Source of the DNA: Palsa-504 sp963756575 | GTDB taxonomy: Bacteria > Actinomycetota > Actinomycetes > Streptosporangiales > Streptosporangiaceae | NCBI GenBank assembly: GCA_963756575.1 | Contig: CAVWOM010000012.1 | Coordinates: forward strand, 1 to 64,000 | Reading direction: 5' to 3' | DNA: 64,000 nucleotides | Part shown: one piece after another, positions 44,679-53,450 of the stretch | Layout of the letters: the number at the start of each line of letters is the position of its first letter | Position numbering within the stretch: the first letter of the stretch is position 1 | Program-made: the position numbers and the translations under genes | Notes under the pieces: model-generated | What the model was told of the DNA's origin: nothing | The model's input: the letters and a program-made list of their open reading frames with translations, nothing else | Databases searched by the model: none

Positions 44679-44851
44679 GCTGGCGGAAGTCGAGCTACAG
44701 CGGCAGCAGCGGCGGCCAGTGCGTGGAGATGGCCGCATCAGGCCGGATCCTCGTGCGCGACAGCAAGAACCCTGACGGCGGCCGCCTGGGGTTCACCGCC
44801 CAGGCCTGGCGCGAGTTCGCGGCCAGAATCAAGAACGGTAACGCGAGCTAG
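44657..44851 (+). CDS. DUF397 small protein
   Basis: The 64-residue protein MAGNSTLSWRKSSYSGSSG, QCVEMAASGRILVRDSKNP, AQAWREFAARIKN has the typical WRKSSYSG start and RDSK(N/D) core. It overlaps the 3' end of the XRE-DUF5753 gene, its likely functional partner. It contains a single Cys. Confidence 0.9.
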   Translation: MAGNSTLSWRKSSYSGSSGGQCVEMAASGRILVRDSKNPDGGRLGFTAQAWREFAARIKNGNAS

Positions 44852-44871
44852 GAGCCTGCGCCTCAGCGGAC

Positions 44872-45474
44872 ATGAACGCCGGCATCGTGGCCGAAGCGGC
44901 CGGGCTGTTCGCTGTTACCAATGTCGACGACCTCGTGGTGCTGTCGCTGTTCTTCGGCCGCGGCGCCGGGCGGGACGGCGCGGCCAGGCGCGTCGTGGCC
45001 GGGCAGTACCTCGGTTTCGCCGCGCTCCTGGTCATCGCGGTCGCGGCCGCCTTCGGTGCTGCCTTCCTGCCCGGGTCCGCCCTGCCCTACCTGGGCGTGC
45101 TGCCGCTGGCCCTGGGCCTTCGAGCCGCCTGGCAGGCGTGGCGAGAGCGCCGGCCCGGTAACGGTGCGCGGCCGGGCGAGGATGAGCGGGACGGCCCCAA
45201 GACGCTGTCGGTCGCCGCCGTCACCTTCGCCAACGGCGGTGACAACGTCGGCGTCTACCTGCCGGTCTTCGCCAGGACCGAGGCCGCCGGGGTCGCCGTG
45301 TACATCGCGGTCTTCCTGATCCTGGTCGGCGTCTGGTGCGCCGCCGGGCGGTTCTTCGCCACCCGTCCCGCCGTGGCCAAGGTCCTCGGTCGCTGGGGTC
45401 ACGTCCTGCACCCGCTCGTGCTGATCGCCCTCGGCCTGTTCATCCTCATCCAGGGCGGCGCGTTCGGCATCTAG
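44872..45474 (+). CDS. CadD-family cadmium/cation transporter-like protein
   Basis: The 200-residue membrane protein has five or six helices and the CadD/LysE-type repeated motif: VTNVDDLVVLSLFFGRG near the N-terminus and FANGGDNVGVYLPVFAR in the middle. The second half has VAVYIAVFLILVGVWCAAG and a C-terminal helix LVLIALGLFILIQGG. Family members export cadmium or related cations. The gene stands 20 bp after DUF397 but is probably functionally separate. Confidence 0.8.
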   Translation: MNAGIVAEAAGLFAVTNVDDLVVLSLFFGRGAGRDGAARRVVAGQYLGFAALLVIAVAAAFGAAFLPGSALPYLGVLPLALGLRAAWQAWRERRPGNGARPGEDERDGPKTLSVAAVTFANGGDNVGVYLPVFARTEAAGVAVYIAVFLILVGVWCAAGRFFATRPAVAKVLGRWGHVLHPLVLIALGLFILIQGGAFGI

Positions 45475-45582
45475 GGCGGCGCGTTCGGCCTGTAGGCGGG
45501 ACCTTGGCGGGCCCGTTGTCTATTTCCCATTAAATTGACCGAGATTATTGACATTTGACCGCGCCGGGGTGAGGCTGGGCCT

Positions 45583-46488
45583 ATGGCCGTGGAGTCCGAG
45601 GAATTCACAGAGCTCAGCGACGAGTTTACGCTCGTCGCGCAGACGGCAGCCGAGGTGGGTGTCCCGCCGGGCGAGCTGCCCCGGGTCCGCCGGGGGTGGG
45701 TCAACGTGCCCGCCGGCGGCCACGTCAGCGGGGTGTTCTGGGGCGCCGGGCCGCCGGAGGTGGTGTTCCTCCACGGCCTCGGCGAGAGCGCCCGCGCCTG
45801 GGACGCCGTCGCGCTGGCCATCGCTCGGCCCTCGGTAGCTATCGACCTCCCCGGCCACGGGCGCTCAGACTGGAGACGTGACGGGCGCTACGAGCCGGCC
45901 AAGCTCGCCTCGGCCGTCGCGGAGGCCTTCCGGTCGTTCGCGCCGCGTGCCCGGCTCGTCGTCGGGAGCGGCCTCGGCGGGCTCACCGCGCTCGCGCTGC
46001 GCCGGCGTCAGCCCCGGCTGCTGCCGCGGCTCGTGCTGGTCGGCACGCTCCCCGGCTCGGTGCCGGGCCCAGCCCGGGAATGGCCCGATGACGAGCGGTT
46101 CGCCAGCCCGGCCGAGGCCGTCGCGGCGCTGGCCGTCAAGCGGCCGGAGCGCAGCGAGCAGTCCGTGCGCCGCGAGGTCCAGTACGAGCTCGCCCGCGAG
46201 CAGGACGGCTCGTGGGCGTGGCGGCACCATCCGGGCAACCTGCCGCCCGCGCCGGCCGGCGCTGACCAGGCGGACGAGGCCCTCTGGGAGCAGCTCGGTC
46301 AGCTCGGCCCGGCGGCCGCCCTCATCCGGGGCGACGCGACCGGCCTGGAACCGTTGCGCGAGCGAGCGCCGGACGTCCAGGTCATCACGATTCCCGGGGA
46401 CGGCACGGACATCACCGGGACCGGGCCCGCCGCGCTCGCCGCGGCACTTGACCAGCTACTGAAGACCGAGTCAGAAGGGCAGCGATGA
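45583..46488 (+). CDS. Alpha/beta-hydrolase-fold protein without nucleophile serine
   Basis: The 301-residue protein has the fold signatures VVFLHGLGESARAWDAVALA and AIDLPGHGRSDWRRD. At the nucleophile elbow it reads VVGSGLGGLTALALRR. Where the family has GxSxG, here it is G-S-G-L-G, so the central serine is Gly. The C-terminal catalytic His is also not evident (TIPGDGTDITGTGPAALAAA). It may be a binding or scaffold protein. It overlaps the double-DUF427 gene by 4 bp, and the oxygenase gene follows, so the three likely act together. Confidence 0.7.
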   Translation: MAVESEEFTELSDEFTLVAQTAAEVGVPPGELPRVRRGWVNVPAGGHVSGVFWGAGPPEVVFLHGLGESARAWDAVALAIARPSVAIDLPGHGRSDWRRDGRYEPAKLASAVAEAFRSFAPRARLVVGSGLGGLTALALRRRQPRLLPRLVLVGTLPGSVPGPAREWPDDERFASPAEAVAALAVKRPERSEQSVRREVQYELAREQDGSWAWRHHPGNLPPAPAGADQADEALWEQLGQLGPAAALIRGDATGLEPLRERAPDVQVITIPGDGTDITGTGPAALAAALDQLLKTESEGQR

Positions 46489-47273
46489 CACAGGCGACGG
46501 AAGCAGCTACCGGCCAGACGAGCCGCACCGGCCGGGTGCGGACCGAGCCGAACCACCGGCGGGTGCGGGTGTTCTTCGGCGGCGAGGCGGTGGCGGACAG
46601 CCGCCGCACGCTCTACCTGTTCGAGACCGCGCACCTGCCGGTGTATTACTTCCCCCGCGACGACGTGCGGTTCGACCTGCTCGAGCCCACCAGCCACCAG
46701 ACCCACTGCCCGTACAAGGGCGACGCCTCGTACTACACGGTGGTCGCGGGCGGGCAGCGGTACGAGAACGCGGTGTGGGCCTACCCGGACCCGATCGATG
46801 AGGTGCCCGAGCTGAGGGACTACGTCGCTTTCTACTGGGAGCAGGCGGACGCCTGGTACGAGGAGGACGACGAGGTTTTCAAGCATGCCCGCGACCCGTA
46901 TCACCGGGTGGACGTGCTGAACTCTTCCCGGCACGTCCAGGTCCTGGTGGACGGCGTCGTGATCGCGGAAAGCCACCGTCCCCGGCTGCTGTTCGAGACC
47001 AGCCTGCCGGTCCGCTACTACCTGCCCAAGCTCGACGTCCGGCTCGACCTGCTCGAGCCGAGCCCGACGCGAACCCGCTGCCCGTACAAGGGCGAAGCCG
47101 CCTACTGGTCGGTGCGGGTCGGCGATGACCTGCACGAGGACATCGTGTGGGGCTACCCCGCGCCCATCCCCGAGGCGCCGAAGATCGAGAACCTGCTGGC
47201 CTTCTTCAACGAGAAGGTCGACATCGTGGTGGACGGCGTGCCGCAGGAGCGCCCGGTCACCCACTGGTCGTAG
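46485..47273 (+). CDS. Tandem DUF427 protein
   Basis: The 262-residue protein has two DUF427 domains. The first is at about residues 20-120 (RVRVFFGGEAVADSRRTLYL, YFPRDDVRFDLLEPTSHQTH, CPYKGDASYYTV, WAYPDPIDEVPELRDYVAF). The second is at about 150-255 (VQVLVDGVVIAESHRPRLLF, YLPKLDVRLDLLEPS, CPYKGEAAYWSV). DUF427 domains are compact beta-tent folds of unsettled function. Start overlaps the upstream stop (ATGA), and the 2OG-oxygenase gene follows 34 bp later. Confidence 0.85.
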   Translation: MTQATEAATGQTSRTGRVRTEPNHRRVRVFFGGEAVADSRRTLYLFETAHLPVYYFPRDDVRFDLLEPTSHQTHCPYKGDASYYTVVAGGQRYENAVWAYPDPIDEVPELRDYVAFYWEQADAWYEEDDEVFKHARDPYHRVDVLNSSRHVQVLVDGVVIAESHRPRLLFETSLPVRYYLPKLDVRLDLLEPSPTRTRCPYKGEAAYWSVRVGDDLHEDIVWGYPAPIPEAPKIENLLAFFNEKVDIVVDGVPQERPVTHWS

Positions 47274-47307
47274 TCATCCGTCAGCATCAAGCGAGGTATT
47301 CAGCGTC

Positions 47308-48342
47308 ATGAGCTCTGCCCTCCCCGTCATCGATCTCGCCGCCGCGACCGCCCCGGACGCGCCGCGGGAACTGCTCGAGCAGATCAAGGAAGCTACCGAG
47401 ACCGTCGGCGTCATCCAGGTCGTCAACCACGGTGTTCCTGAGCGCCTGATCAGCGAGTACGACCAGCGGATCGGGCGGCTGCTCGACCTGCCGAGGGACC
47501 GCAAGGCCGAGCTGACCAGCCCGACCGGGCATCCGTACCGGGGCTGGCGGCAGTGGCCGGACGACTTCGGCCGCCTCGAGCTCGAGCGCTTCAACGTCGG
47601 CCAGTTCGACAACGCCAAGCAGGCCGCCGACGCCGGGCTGGCCGAGGAGTACCTCGGCCTCTACGCCCACGCCAACGTCTGGCCGGATGACGACCCGGAA
47701 CTGCGCGAGCTGACCTTCCGCTACATCGCGGCGGGCCGGTCACTCGCCGAGCGCGTGCTCGGCCTGTACGCCCGCACGCAGGGGCTGCCGGACGGCACCT
47801 TCCCGGTGAGCCCGCTGCCGTACCTGAGCTTCACCGTGAACAACTACCCGACCTGGACGTACCCGGAGACCGGCAACGACGAGGACAAGCTCCTGCTGCT
47901 CGAGCACGCCGACAACTCGGCGGTGACGATCCTCGCCCAGGACGGCGACTACGAGGGGCTGCAGGTCCAGCGGCCCGACGGGGACTGGCTGCCGGTACCG
48001 CTCGTGCCGGGGGCCCTGCAGGTCTTCTCCGGCTCACTGCTCACCCGCTGGACCAACGGGCTGCTCCGCCCGGCCCGGCACCGGGTGGTGGCCGGGGGCA
48101 CGCGCAAGCGCCGTTCGGTCGCCATCTTCTACTACCCCGGCCTGGAGCAGGTCCTCGAGCCGCTGGCCCCGTTCGTCGACCCGGGCGAGGAAACCGACTA
48201 CGAGCCGGTGACCCAGTGGGAGCTGCTCAAGGACGGCGTGGAGAACTACCTCAAGGTGTTCGGCCGCCCCGAGCAGGTCGCCGCGTGGCGCGAGGGCAAG
48301 CCCTACGTCGCCGAGCTAGCGGAGAACTCCGCCGGCCGCTAG
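47308..48342 (+). CDS. 2OG-Fe(II) oxygenase, isopenicillin N synthase-like
   Basis: The 344-residue protein has the DIOX_N start (VIDLAAATAPDAPRELLEQI, GVIQVVNHGVPERLISEYDQ). The jelly-roll core has the iron ligands in LLLEHADNSAVTILAQDGDY (His, Asp), a distal His in RPARHRVVAGG, and a 2OG-binding Arg in KRRSVAIFYYP. The catalytic set is complete. It needs Fe(II), 2-oxoglutarate or analogous cosubstrate and O2; hydroxylation or oxidative cyclisation is typical. It is the third gene of the alpha/beta-fold / DUF427 operon. Its substrate is probably a small molecule handled by that unit. Confidence 0.85.
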   Translation: MSSALPVIDLAAATAPDAPRELLEQIKEATETVGVIQVVNHGVPERLISEYDQRIGRLLDLPRDRKAELTSPTGHPYRGWRQWPDDFGRLELERFNVGQFDNAKQAADAGLAEEYLGLYAHANVWPDDDPELRELTFRYIAAGRSLAERVLGLYARTQGLPDGTFPVSPLPYLSFTVNNYPTWTYPETGNDEDKLLLLEHADNSAVTILAQDGDYEGLQVQRPDGDWLPVPLVPGALQVFSGSLLTRWTNGLLRPARHRVVAGGTRKRRSVAIFYYPGLEQVLEPLAPFVDPGEETDYEPVTQWELLKDGVENYLKVFGRPEQVAAWREGKPYVAELAENSAGR

Positions 48343-48399
48343 CACACCGGTCACCCAACCGGATTCCGCCAGGCGAGCTCCCGGATCAGCCAGCACGAC

Positions 48400-48450
48400 A
48401 TGAAACCCGGGTTCGAGCGCGCCAAAACGCACTGGAACCCCGGTTTCACC
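48400..48450. terminator. Inverted repeat downstream of the oxygenase gene
   Basis: TGAAACCCGGGTTC (about 48400-48413) and GGAACCCCGGTTTCA (about 48433-48447) form an inverted repeat with one mismatch and a loop of about 20 bases. It lies 60 bp after the oxygenase stop. No T-run follows, so it is at best a GC-rich type terminator. Confidence 0.4.
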
Positions 48451-48736
48451 GCCTCCGGCGCCGCCCCGGCTGCGCCCGGCGAGCCTGGTCTCCGTGCTCG
48501 CGCAGGTCGGAGTGAAGATCTCCTCGGCGCCGGCGAGCTCGACGAGCTCTCCGTCATAGCGTCAGCGCGATGGCCGCCACCGCGGTGGCCAGTCCACCTG
48601 CTGTGCGAAGAGGGAAGGGCGCTGGCAAGTTGATCATGCTTCCGGCTAGAAGGTCTTCGGGCCCTAAATCCCACCATACTAGTCTGAAAAGTAGATAATA
48701 ACGGATAGGTAACTACGGTCCGGCTAGGATTCAGCC
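48451..48736. promoter_or_regulatory. Upstream region of the flavin monooxygenase
   Basis: No gene is supported here. The last 80 bases are AT-rich (TAGTCTGAAAAGTAGATAA, TAACGGATAGGTAACTAC) in contrast to the surrounding GC, and probably hold the promoter for the gene at 48737. Confidence 0.35.
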
Positions 48737-50053
48737 ATGAGCGCACGGCCCCTGCACTTCAACGCCTTCATCTGGCCGAACGGCTATCACGAGTCCGCGT
48801 GGCGCGTGGTCGAGGACGACGTCCGCGGCGTCCTCGGCCTCCCCTACTACGCCGACATCGGCCGGATCGCCGAACGCGGCCTGATGGACTCGATCTTCCT
48901 GGCCGACAACATCGCCATCGCCGAGTACCGCGCCACGCACCTCCCGCAGACGCAGTTCGACCCGATCTCGGTCCTGTCGGCGCTGGCCGCCGTCACCAGC
49001 CGCATCGGGCTGATCGGAACCGGCTCGACCACCTACAGCAAGCCGTGGGAGCTCGCCCGCCGGTTCGCGACGCTGGATCATCTCAGCGGCGGCCGGGCCG
49101 GCTGGAACATCGTCACCACCGTCACGCCGCTGGCCGCGGCGGCCTTCGGCGAGCCCGCCCATCCTGACCACGCCGACCGTTACGCGCGCGCCCACGAGTT
49201 CGTCGAGGTCGTCCTGCGCGCCTGGGACAGCTGGGAGGACGACGCGGTTACCGGGGACCGCGAGCGCGGCGTGTGGGCCGACCGCGGCAAGCTGCACGAC
49301 CCGCACTTCCACGGCCAGTACTACGACGCCGAGGGCGTCCTGCCGTTCCCCCGCTCCCCGCAGGGCCACCCGGTGCTCGTCCAGGCCGGGCAGTCCGCGG
49401 CCGGCGTCGGGCTGGCCGCGCGCTACGCCGAGCTGGTGTTCTCCGGGCCGCCGTCGCTGGAGTCGGCGGTCGCCTTCCGGGCTAACCTGCACGCTCAGGT
49501 CACCGCCGCCGGCCGTGACCCGGCGCAGGTGCTCGTCCTGCCCGCGCTGATGGTGACCCTGGGCGGCACCGAAGCGCAGGCCCAGGCGCGGGCCCGGCGG
49601 CTGGAAGAGCTGGCCAGCCCCGAGTTCCGCTGGCAGAACGCGCTCTACACCGCCGGGCTGGACCCGGACGCCTTCGACCCGGACGCTCCGCTGCCCGCCA
49701 AGCTCTGGGAGGGGCAGGCGGCCCCGTCGAGCCGCGCCGAGCAGCTGTACGCGGCCGCCCGGGCCCGGCCGGATGCTTCGCTGCGCGAGATCACCCGGCA
49801 GATCACCGGCGGCGCGGGCCAGTCGCACTTCGTCGGGACCCCCGAGCAGCTCGCCGACCACGTGATCGCCTGGCAGGACGCGGGCGCCGTCGACGGGTTC
49901 ACGATCATGGGCTCGACGCTGCCGTACGAGCTGGCCGCGTTCGCCAACCACGTCGTGCCCATCCTGCAGCGCCGGGGCCGGTTCCGCACCGAGTACACCG
50001 GCCGCACCCTGCGCGACCACCTCGGCCTCCCGCGCCCGGCATCGTCCCGGTAA
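48737..50053 (+). CDS. FMN-dependent LLM-class monooxygenase (NtaA/DszA/SnaA type)
   Basis: The 438-residue luciferase-like TIM-barrel protein has the NtaA-group features: start LHFNAFIWPNGYHESAWRVV, YYADIGRIAERGLMDSIFLA, the flavin-site segment LDHLSGGRAGWNIVTTVTPL, and HFHGQYYDAEGVLPFPRSPQ, GHPVLVQAGQSAAGVGLAAR. It uses reduced FMN, supplied by a separate reductase, to oxygenate organic compounds, often sulfur or nitrogen heterocycles or chelators. No reductase is adjacent. The gene is single and convergent with the MFS gene. Confidence 0.85.
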   Translation: MSARPLHFNAFIWPNGYHESAWRVVEDDVRGVLGLPYYADIGRIAERGLMDSIFLADNIAIAEYRATHLPQTQFDPISVLSALAAVTSRIGLIGTGSTTYSKPWELARRFATLDHLSGGRAGWNIVTTVTPLAAAAFGEPAHPDHADRYARAHEFVEVVLRAWDSWEDDAVTGDRERGVWADRGKLHDPHFHGQYYDAEGVLPFPRSPQGHPVLVQAGQSAAGVGLAARYAELVFSGPPSLESAVAFRANLHAQVTAAGRDPAQVLVLPALMVTLGGTEAQAQARARRLEELASPEFRWQNALYTAGLDPDAFDPDAPLPAKLWEGQAAPSSRAEQLYAAARARPDASLREITRQITGGAGQSHFVGTPEQLADHVIAWQDAGAVDGFTIMGSTLPYELAAFANHVVPILQRRGRFRTEYTGRTLRDHLGLPRPASSR

Positions 50054-50110
50054 GCTTCGCCACCGGCCCCGCCCCCGCCCCGCCATCGGGAGCCCCGGCG
50101 GAGGGGAAAG

Positions 50111-51562
50111 CTAGCCGTGCGCCTGCCGGGCGTGCTTGGGTAGCAGGCCGACCAGTAGCAGGGTCAGGAAGTACAGGCCCGCGACGATGCCGAAGACCAG
50201 TTCCGCGGCGGCGAAGTAGGAACCGGCGGTCGGGTGCCCGACCCGGGCGAAGAAGACCGTGCCGAGGGCGGCGACGCCGATGGCGCCGGCGAACTGCTGG
50301 CCGGCGTTGAGCACGCCGACGGCGGAGCCGGTTTCCTCGGTGGTGACGTCGCCGATGATGAAGTCGGTCAGCGGGACGAACACCAGCCCGGCCCCGAAGC
50401 CGGTGACCAGCAGCGCGGGCGTCAGGTTCCAGAAGGTGACGCCGGTGCCCCAGTGGGCGACGGTCCACCACAGGGCCAGCAGGCCGACGACGGCGACGGA
50501 CAGTCCCAGGTGCAGGCTGGCGCGTCCCAGCTTCTCGGCCAGCACGCCGCCGGCCAGCAGGACGGCGACGGCGGTGCCGAGGGCCCAGGGGATCAGGGTC
50601 AGGCCGGTGTGCAGCGGCGTCCAGCGCAGGCCCAGCTGCAGCAGCAGGTTGATGACGAGGACGAACGCGCTCAGCGAGGCGTAGAACCCGGCCACGATCG
50701 CCAGGCCGGCCACGAAGCTGCGCCGGCCGAACAGCGACGGGGTGATGACCGGGTGCTGGCTGCGCCGTTCGGAGACCGCGAACAGGGCCAGCACGACGAC
50801 CGCGGCGGCCATCATGGCGTAGGTCCAGGCGGGCCAGCCGAGCTCGCGTCCCTGGATGAGCGGAATGATGAGCAGGGCCGAGGCCGCGGTGAGCAGCCCG
50901 ACCCCGGTGAGGTCGAGGCGGGCGGCCGCGTCCTCGCCGCCCTGGCGGGGCAGGACGCGCCCGCCGAGCGCGAGGGCGACGATGCCGATCGGGACGTTGA
51001 TCAGGAAAATGGAGCGCCACTGGCTGCCGAACAGGTCCAGGTGCAGCAGCCAGCCGGCCAGGATGGGGCCGGCCACGGTGGTCACGCCCATGATCGGGCC
51101 GACCGGCGTCAGCGCCTTGCGCAGGTGCTCGGGCGGGAACACGATCTTCATCAGGGCCAGGCCCTGCGGGATCATGACCGACCCGAGCAGGCCCTGCAGC
51201 GTGCGGGCGGCGACCAGGAAGACGACGTCGGGGGCGAGGCCGCAGGCCAGCGAGGCCAGGGTGAAGCCGGTCATGCCGAGCAGGAACAGCCGGCGGCGGC
51301 CGAGCAGGTCCCCGAGCCGGGCCGAGGTGATCAGGCCGATGGCGAAGGCCGCGGTGTAGGCGCTCAGCACCCACTGCACCGTCACCTGGCCGCCGTCGAG
51401 GTCGGCCCGGATGGACGGGCCGGCCAGGTTGGCGATGCTGGAGTCGAGCAGGTCCATGATGTCGGCGATGACCACGACGACCAGGACGAGCCAGGCAGCG
51501 CGCAGCGGCAGCGTGCTGGCGGCGGGCGCTGGGGATAGGTGCTGGTTAGGGGACACGAACAC
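50111..51562 (-). CDS. MFS exporter, DHA2/EmrB-type (14 TM)
   Basis: The 483-residue transporter has 14 predicted helices. It has motif A after helix 2 (SARLGDLLGRRRLFLLGMTG), LLDSSIANLAGPSIRADLDG in helix 1 (the D of motif D1), and motif C-like GPIMGVTTVAGPILAGWLL in helix 5. The DHA2 family exports drugs and other lipophilic compounds in exchange for protons. It is divergent from a TetR gene. Three GAACnnnGTTC palindromes stand in the shared spacer, one over its own GTG start region. Start could be GTG 51562 or 51556. Confidence 0.9.
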   Translation of the reverse strand: MFVSPNQHLSPAPAASTLPLRAAWLVLVVVVIADIMDLLDSSIANLAGPSIRADLDGGQVTVQWVLSAYTAAFAIGLITSARLGDLLGRRRLFLLGMTGFTLASLACGLAPDVVFLVAARTLQGLLGSVMIPQGLALMKIVFPPEHLRKALTPVGPIMGVTTVAGPILAGWLLHLDLFGSQWRSIFLINVPIGIVALALGGRVLPRQGGEDAAARLDLTGVGLLTAASALLIIPLIQGRELGWPAWTYAMMAAAVVVLALFAVSERRSQHPVITPSLFGRRSFVAGLAIVAGFYASLSAFVLVINLLLQLGLRWTPLHTGLTLIPWALGTAVAVLLAGGVLAEKLGRASLHLGLSVAVVGLLALWWTVAHWGTGVTFWNLTPALLVTGFGAGLVFVPLTDFIIGDVTTEETGSAVGVLNAGQQFAGAIGVAALGTVFFARVGHPTAGSYFAAAELVFGIVAGLYFLTLLLVGLLPKHARQAHG

Positions 51563-51628
51563 CGTTCTACCCTAGATCGCCGTTCTGATCAATACGAACA
51601 GCGTTCAAGGTGACCTAGAACACTGTTC
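51557..51628. promoter_or_regulatory. Three GAACnnnGTTC operator copies
   Basis: GAACACCGTTC (51557-51567), GAACAGCGTTC (51596-51606) and GAACACTGTTC (51618-51628) share the palindrome GAACnnnGTTC, with starts 39 and 22 bp apart. They lie between the divergent MFS and tetR genes. One overlaps the MFS start region and another lies just upstream of the tetR -10 (TAGACT, 51638-51643). They are the probable binding sites of the TetR regulator. Confidence 0.75.
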
Positions 51629-51651
51629 GCCGATTCGCTAGACTGCCCGCT

Positions 51652-52392
51652 ATGTCACCGACTCCGCAGCAACGCCGTGCCGCGCGGCTCGGCCTCGATC
51701 CGGGCCCGCCCGCCGCCCGGCGCGGCCCGTCCGGCGGCAGCAAGCGGCCGATCACGGTCGATGCCATCATCAGCACCGCGTTCGGCATCGTGGCCAAGGA
51801 AGGGTACGAAGCCCTGACCATGCGGCGCGTGGCCAGCGCGCTGGAGACGGGGCCGTCGTCGCTCTACGCCCACGTGGTCAACAAGGAGGACCTGGACGAG
51901 CTGCTCATCGGCCGTCTGTGCGCCGGGATCAGCCTGCCCGAGCCGGACCCCGCGAGCTGGCGGCCGCAGATCATCGGCGTCTGCACCCAGCTGCGGGACC
52001 AGTACCTGCGTTACCCGGGTATCTCCCAGGCGGCCTTCGCCGCCGCTCCGTCCAATCTGGACACGCTGCGCGTCAGCGAGGGAATGCTCGCCATCTTGCT
52101 CGCCGGGGGCATCGACCCGCAGGCGGCGGCCTGGGCGATCGACTCCCTGACGCTCTACGTCAACGCCTACAGCCTCGAGACCTCCCTGGCCAACCAGCGG
52201 CGCCGCGACCGTGACGACGACTGGGTCGTCAGCCGCGACGAGATGCTGCGCCGGTTCGCGGCCCTGCCCGGCACCTTCCCGCAGACCAGGCGCTACGCCG
52301 CCGAGCTCACCGCCGGCACCGGCGACGACCGCTTCGGCTTCACCATCGGCCTGATGATCGACGGGCTCCCGGGGGCACGGCGGGATCCGTGA
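51652..52392 (+). CDS. TetR-family regulator (TetR_C class)
   Basis: The 246-residue protein starts with a basic extension (PTPQQRRAARLGLDPGPPAA), then the HTH ITVDAIISTAFGIVAKEGYE, ALTMRRVASALETGPSSLYA and HVVNKEDLDELLIGR. The ligand domain is all-helical. It is likely a repressor of the divergent exporter and of itself via the three repeats at 51557-51628, released by an exported compound. The start is only about 8 bases after a possible -10, so the mRNA may be nearly leaderless. Confidence 0.85.
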   Translation: MSPTPQQRRAARLGLDPGPPAARRGPSGGSKRPITVDAIISTAFGIVAKEGYEALTMRRVASALETGPSSLYAHVVNKEDLDELLIGRLCAGISLPEPDPASWRPQIIGVCTQLRDQYLRYPGISQAAFAAAPSNLDTLRVSEGMLAILLAGGIDPQAAAWAIDSLTLYVNAYSLETSLANQRRRDRDDDWVVSRDEMLRRFAALPGTFPQTRRYAAELTAGTGDDRFGFTIGLMIDGLPGARRDP

Positions 52393-53344
52393 TCAGCCGT
52401 ACCGGGCGGCGGCGCCGCGGGCCTGGCCGGCCACCCGCTCGCGCATGGCCGCGGGCCGCAGCACCTCGACGGCTTCACCCAGGCTGAGCAGGGCGGCGCA
52501 GGCCCAGTCCTCGCTCTCGAACGGGACGGTGACATCGATCTGCTCGGTGCGGATGAGGGGGATGCGATCCTGCCCGTGGACCGGCAGGAGCCAGGCGCAG
52601 CCGGGGCAGCGCGCCGGGCTGGACCCGGACCGTCACCTCGACCGCGGTGCTCTCGTGCTCCAGCTCGCGGCGCGACTGGGCCCAGGTCTGCGCGAGGTCG
52701 AAGCCGGCCGGCCGGGCCGTGGGCTCGTCGAGCAGCTCGACCGAGCGGATCCGGGAGACCCGGTAGGTGCGCCGCTGCTGGTCACGGTGGGCCAGGAGGT
52801 ACCACTGACCGGAGGCCAGCACCAGTCCCAGCGGGCTGATCTCCCGCCGGGCGGCCGTGCCGCCGCGCACGTACTCGATGCGGGCCCGGCGATCACGCCA
52901 CAGCGCGGCCGCGAGCAGCGGCAGGCAGGGCACGGGCTCGGGCGTGCCGTACCAGCGGACCGGGTCCAGGTGGAACCTTTCCGCGGTGTGCCGGGCGCGG
53001 TCCCGGGCCTGGCCGGTGAGGCTGGCCCACACCTTGATGCGGGCGCCTTCGAGCAGCTCGCCGAGGCCGAGCTGCTCGGCCGGGCCGGCTAGACCGAGAA
53101 AGGCCAGCGCGCCGGCTTCGTCCAGGCCGACGCCGGTCAGCCGGGTGCGGTAACCGCCGTCGAGGCGGTAGCCGCCCGCAGGACCACGGGCCGAACGAAT
53201 CGGGATGCCCGCCGCCGCCAGCGCCTCGACGTCTCGCTGCACGGTCCGCTCGCTGACCTCGAGCAGCCGGGCCAGGTCCTGGCCACTGGCCTGGCCGCGG
53301 GCCTGCAGGTGCAGCAGTAGGCTCATCATCCGGGACGCGCGCAC
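52393..53344 (-). CDS. WYL-domain HTH regulator (YafY type), frame-broken near 52615
   Basis: The N-terminal HTH_11 reads SRMMSLLLHLQARGQASGQD, LARLLEVSERTVQRDVEALA, AAGIPIRSARGPAGGYRLDG. The WYL domain has RARIEYVRGGTAARREISPL, GLVLASGQWYLLAHRDQQRR. One indel near 52615 changes frame. The corrected C-terminus is DRIPLIRTEQIDVTVPFESE, DWACAALLSLGEAVEVLRPA with a TGA at 52393, of normal family length. Without correction the frame ends at 52475 in nonsense. The upstream neighbour (divergent) is a dienelactone-hydrolase gene, a likely target. Confidence 0.75.
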
Positions 53345-53450
53345 GATTCCATGATCGCGCTAATTACCGTCAGAAGATGTCGGGAATCCGTGTGATAGTT
53401 GGTGCCGCCGGGATAGCCGCTCGCCGACTCGCCGACTCGAAAGGAACAAC

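Noticed and set aside
48400..48633. Possible 77-codon gene after the 2OG oxygenase
   Set aside because: Its 5' part coincides with an inverted repeat that looks like a terminator, and the product is Pro/Arg/Ala-rich without motifs.
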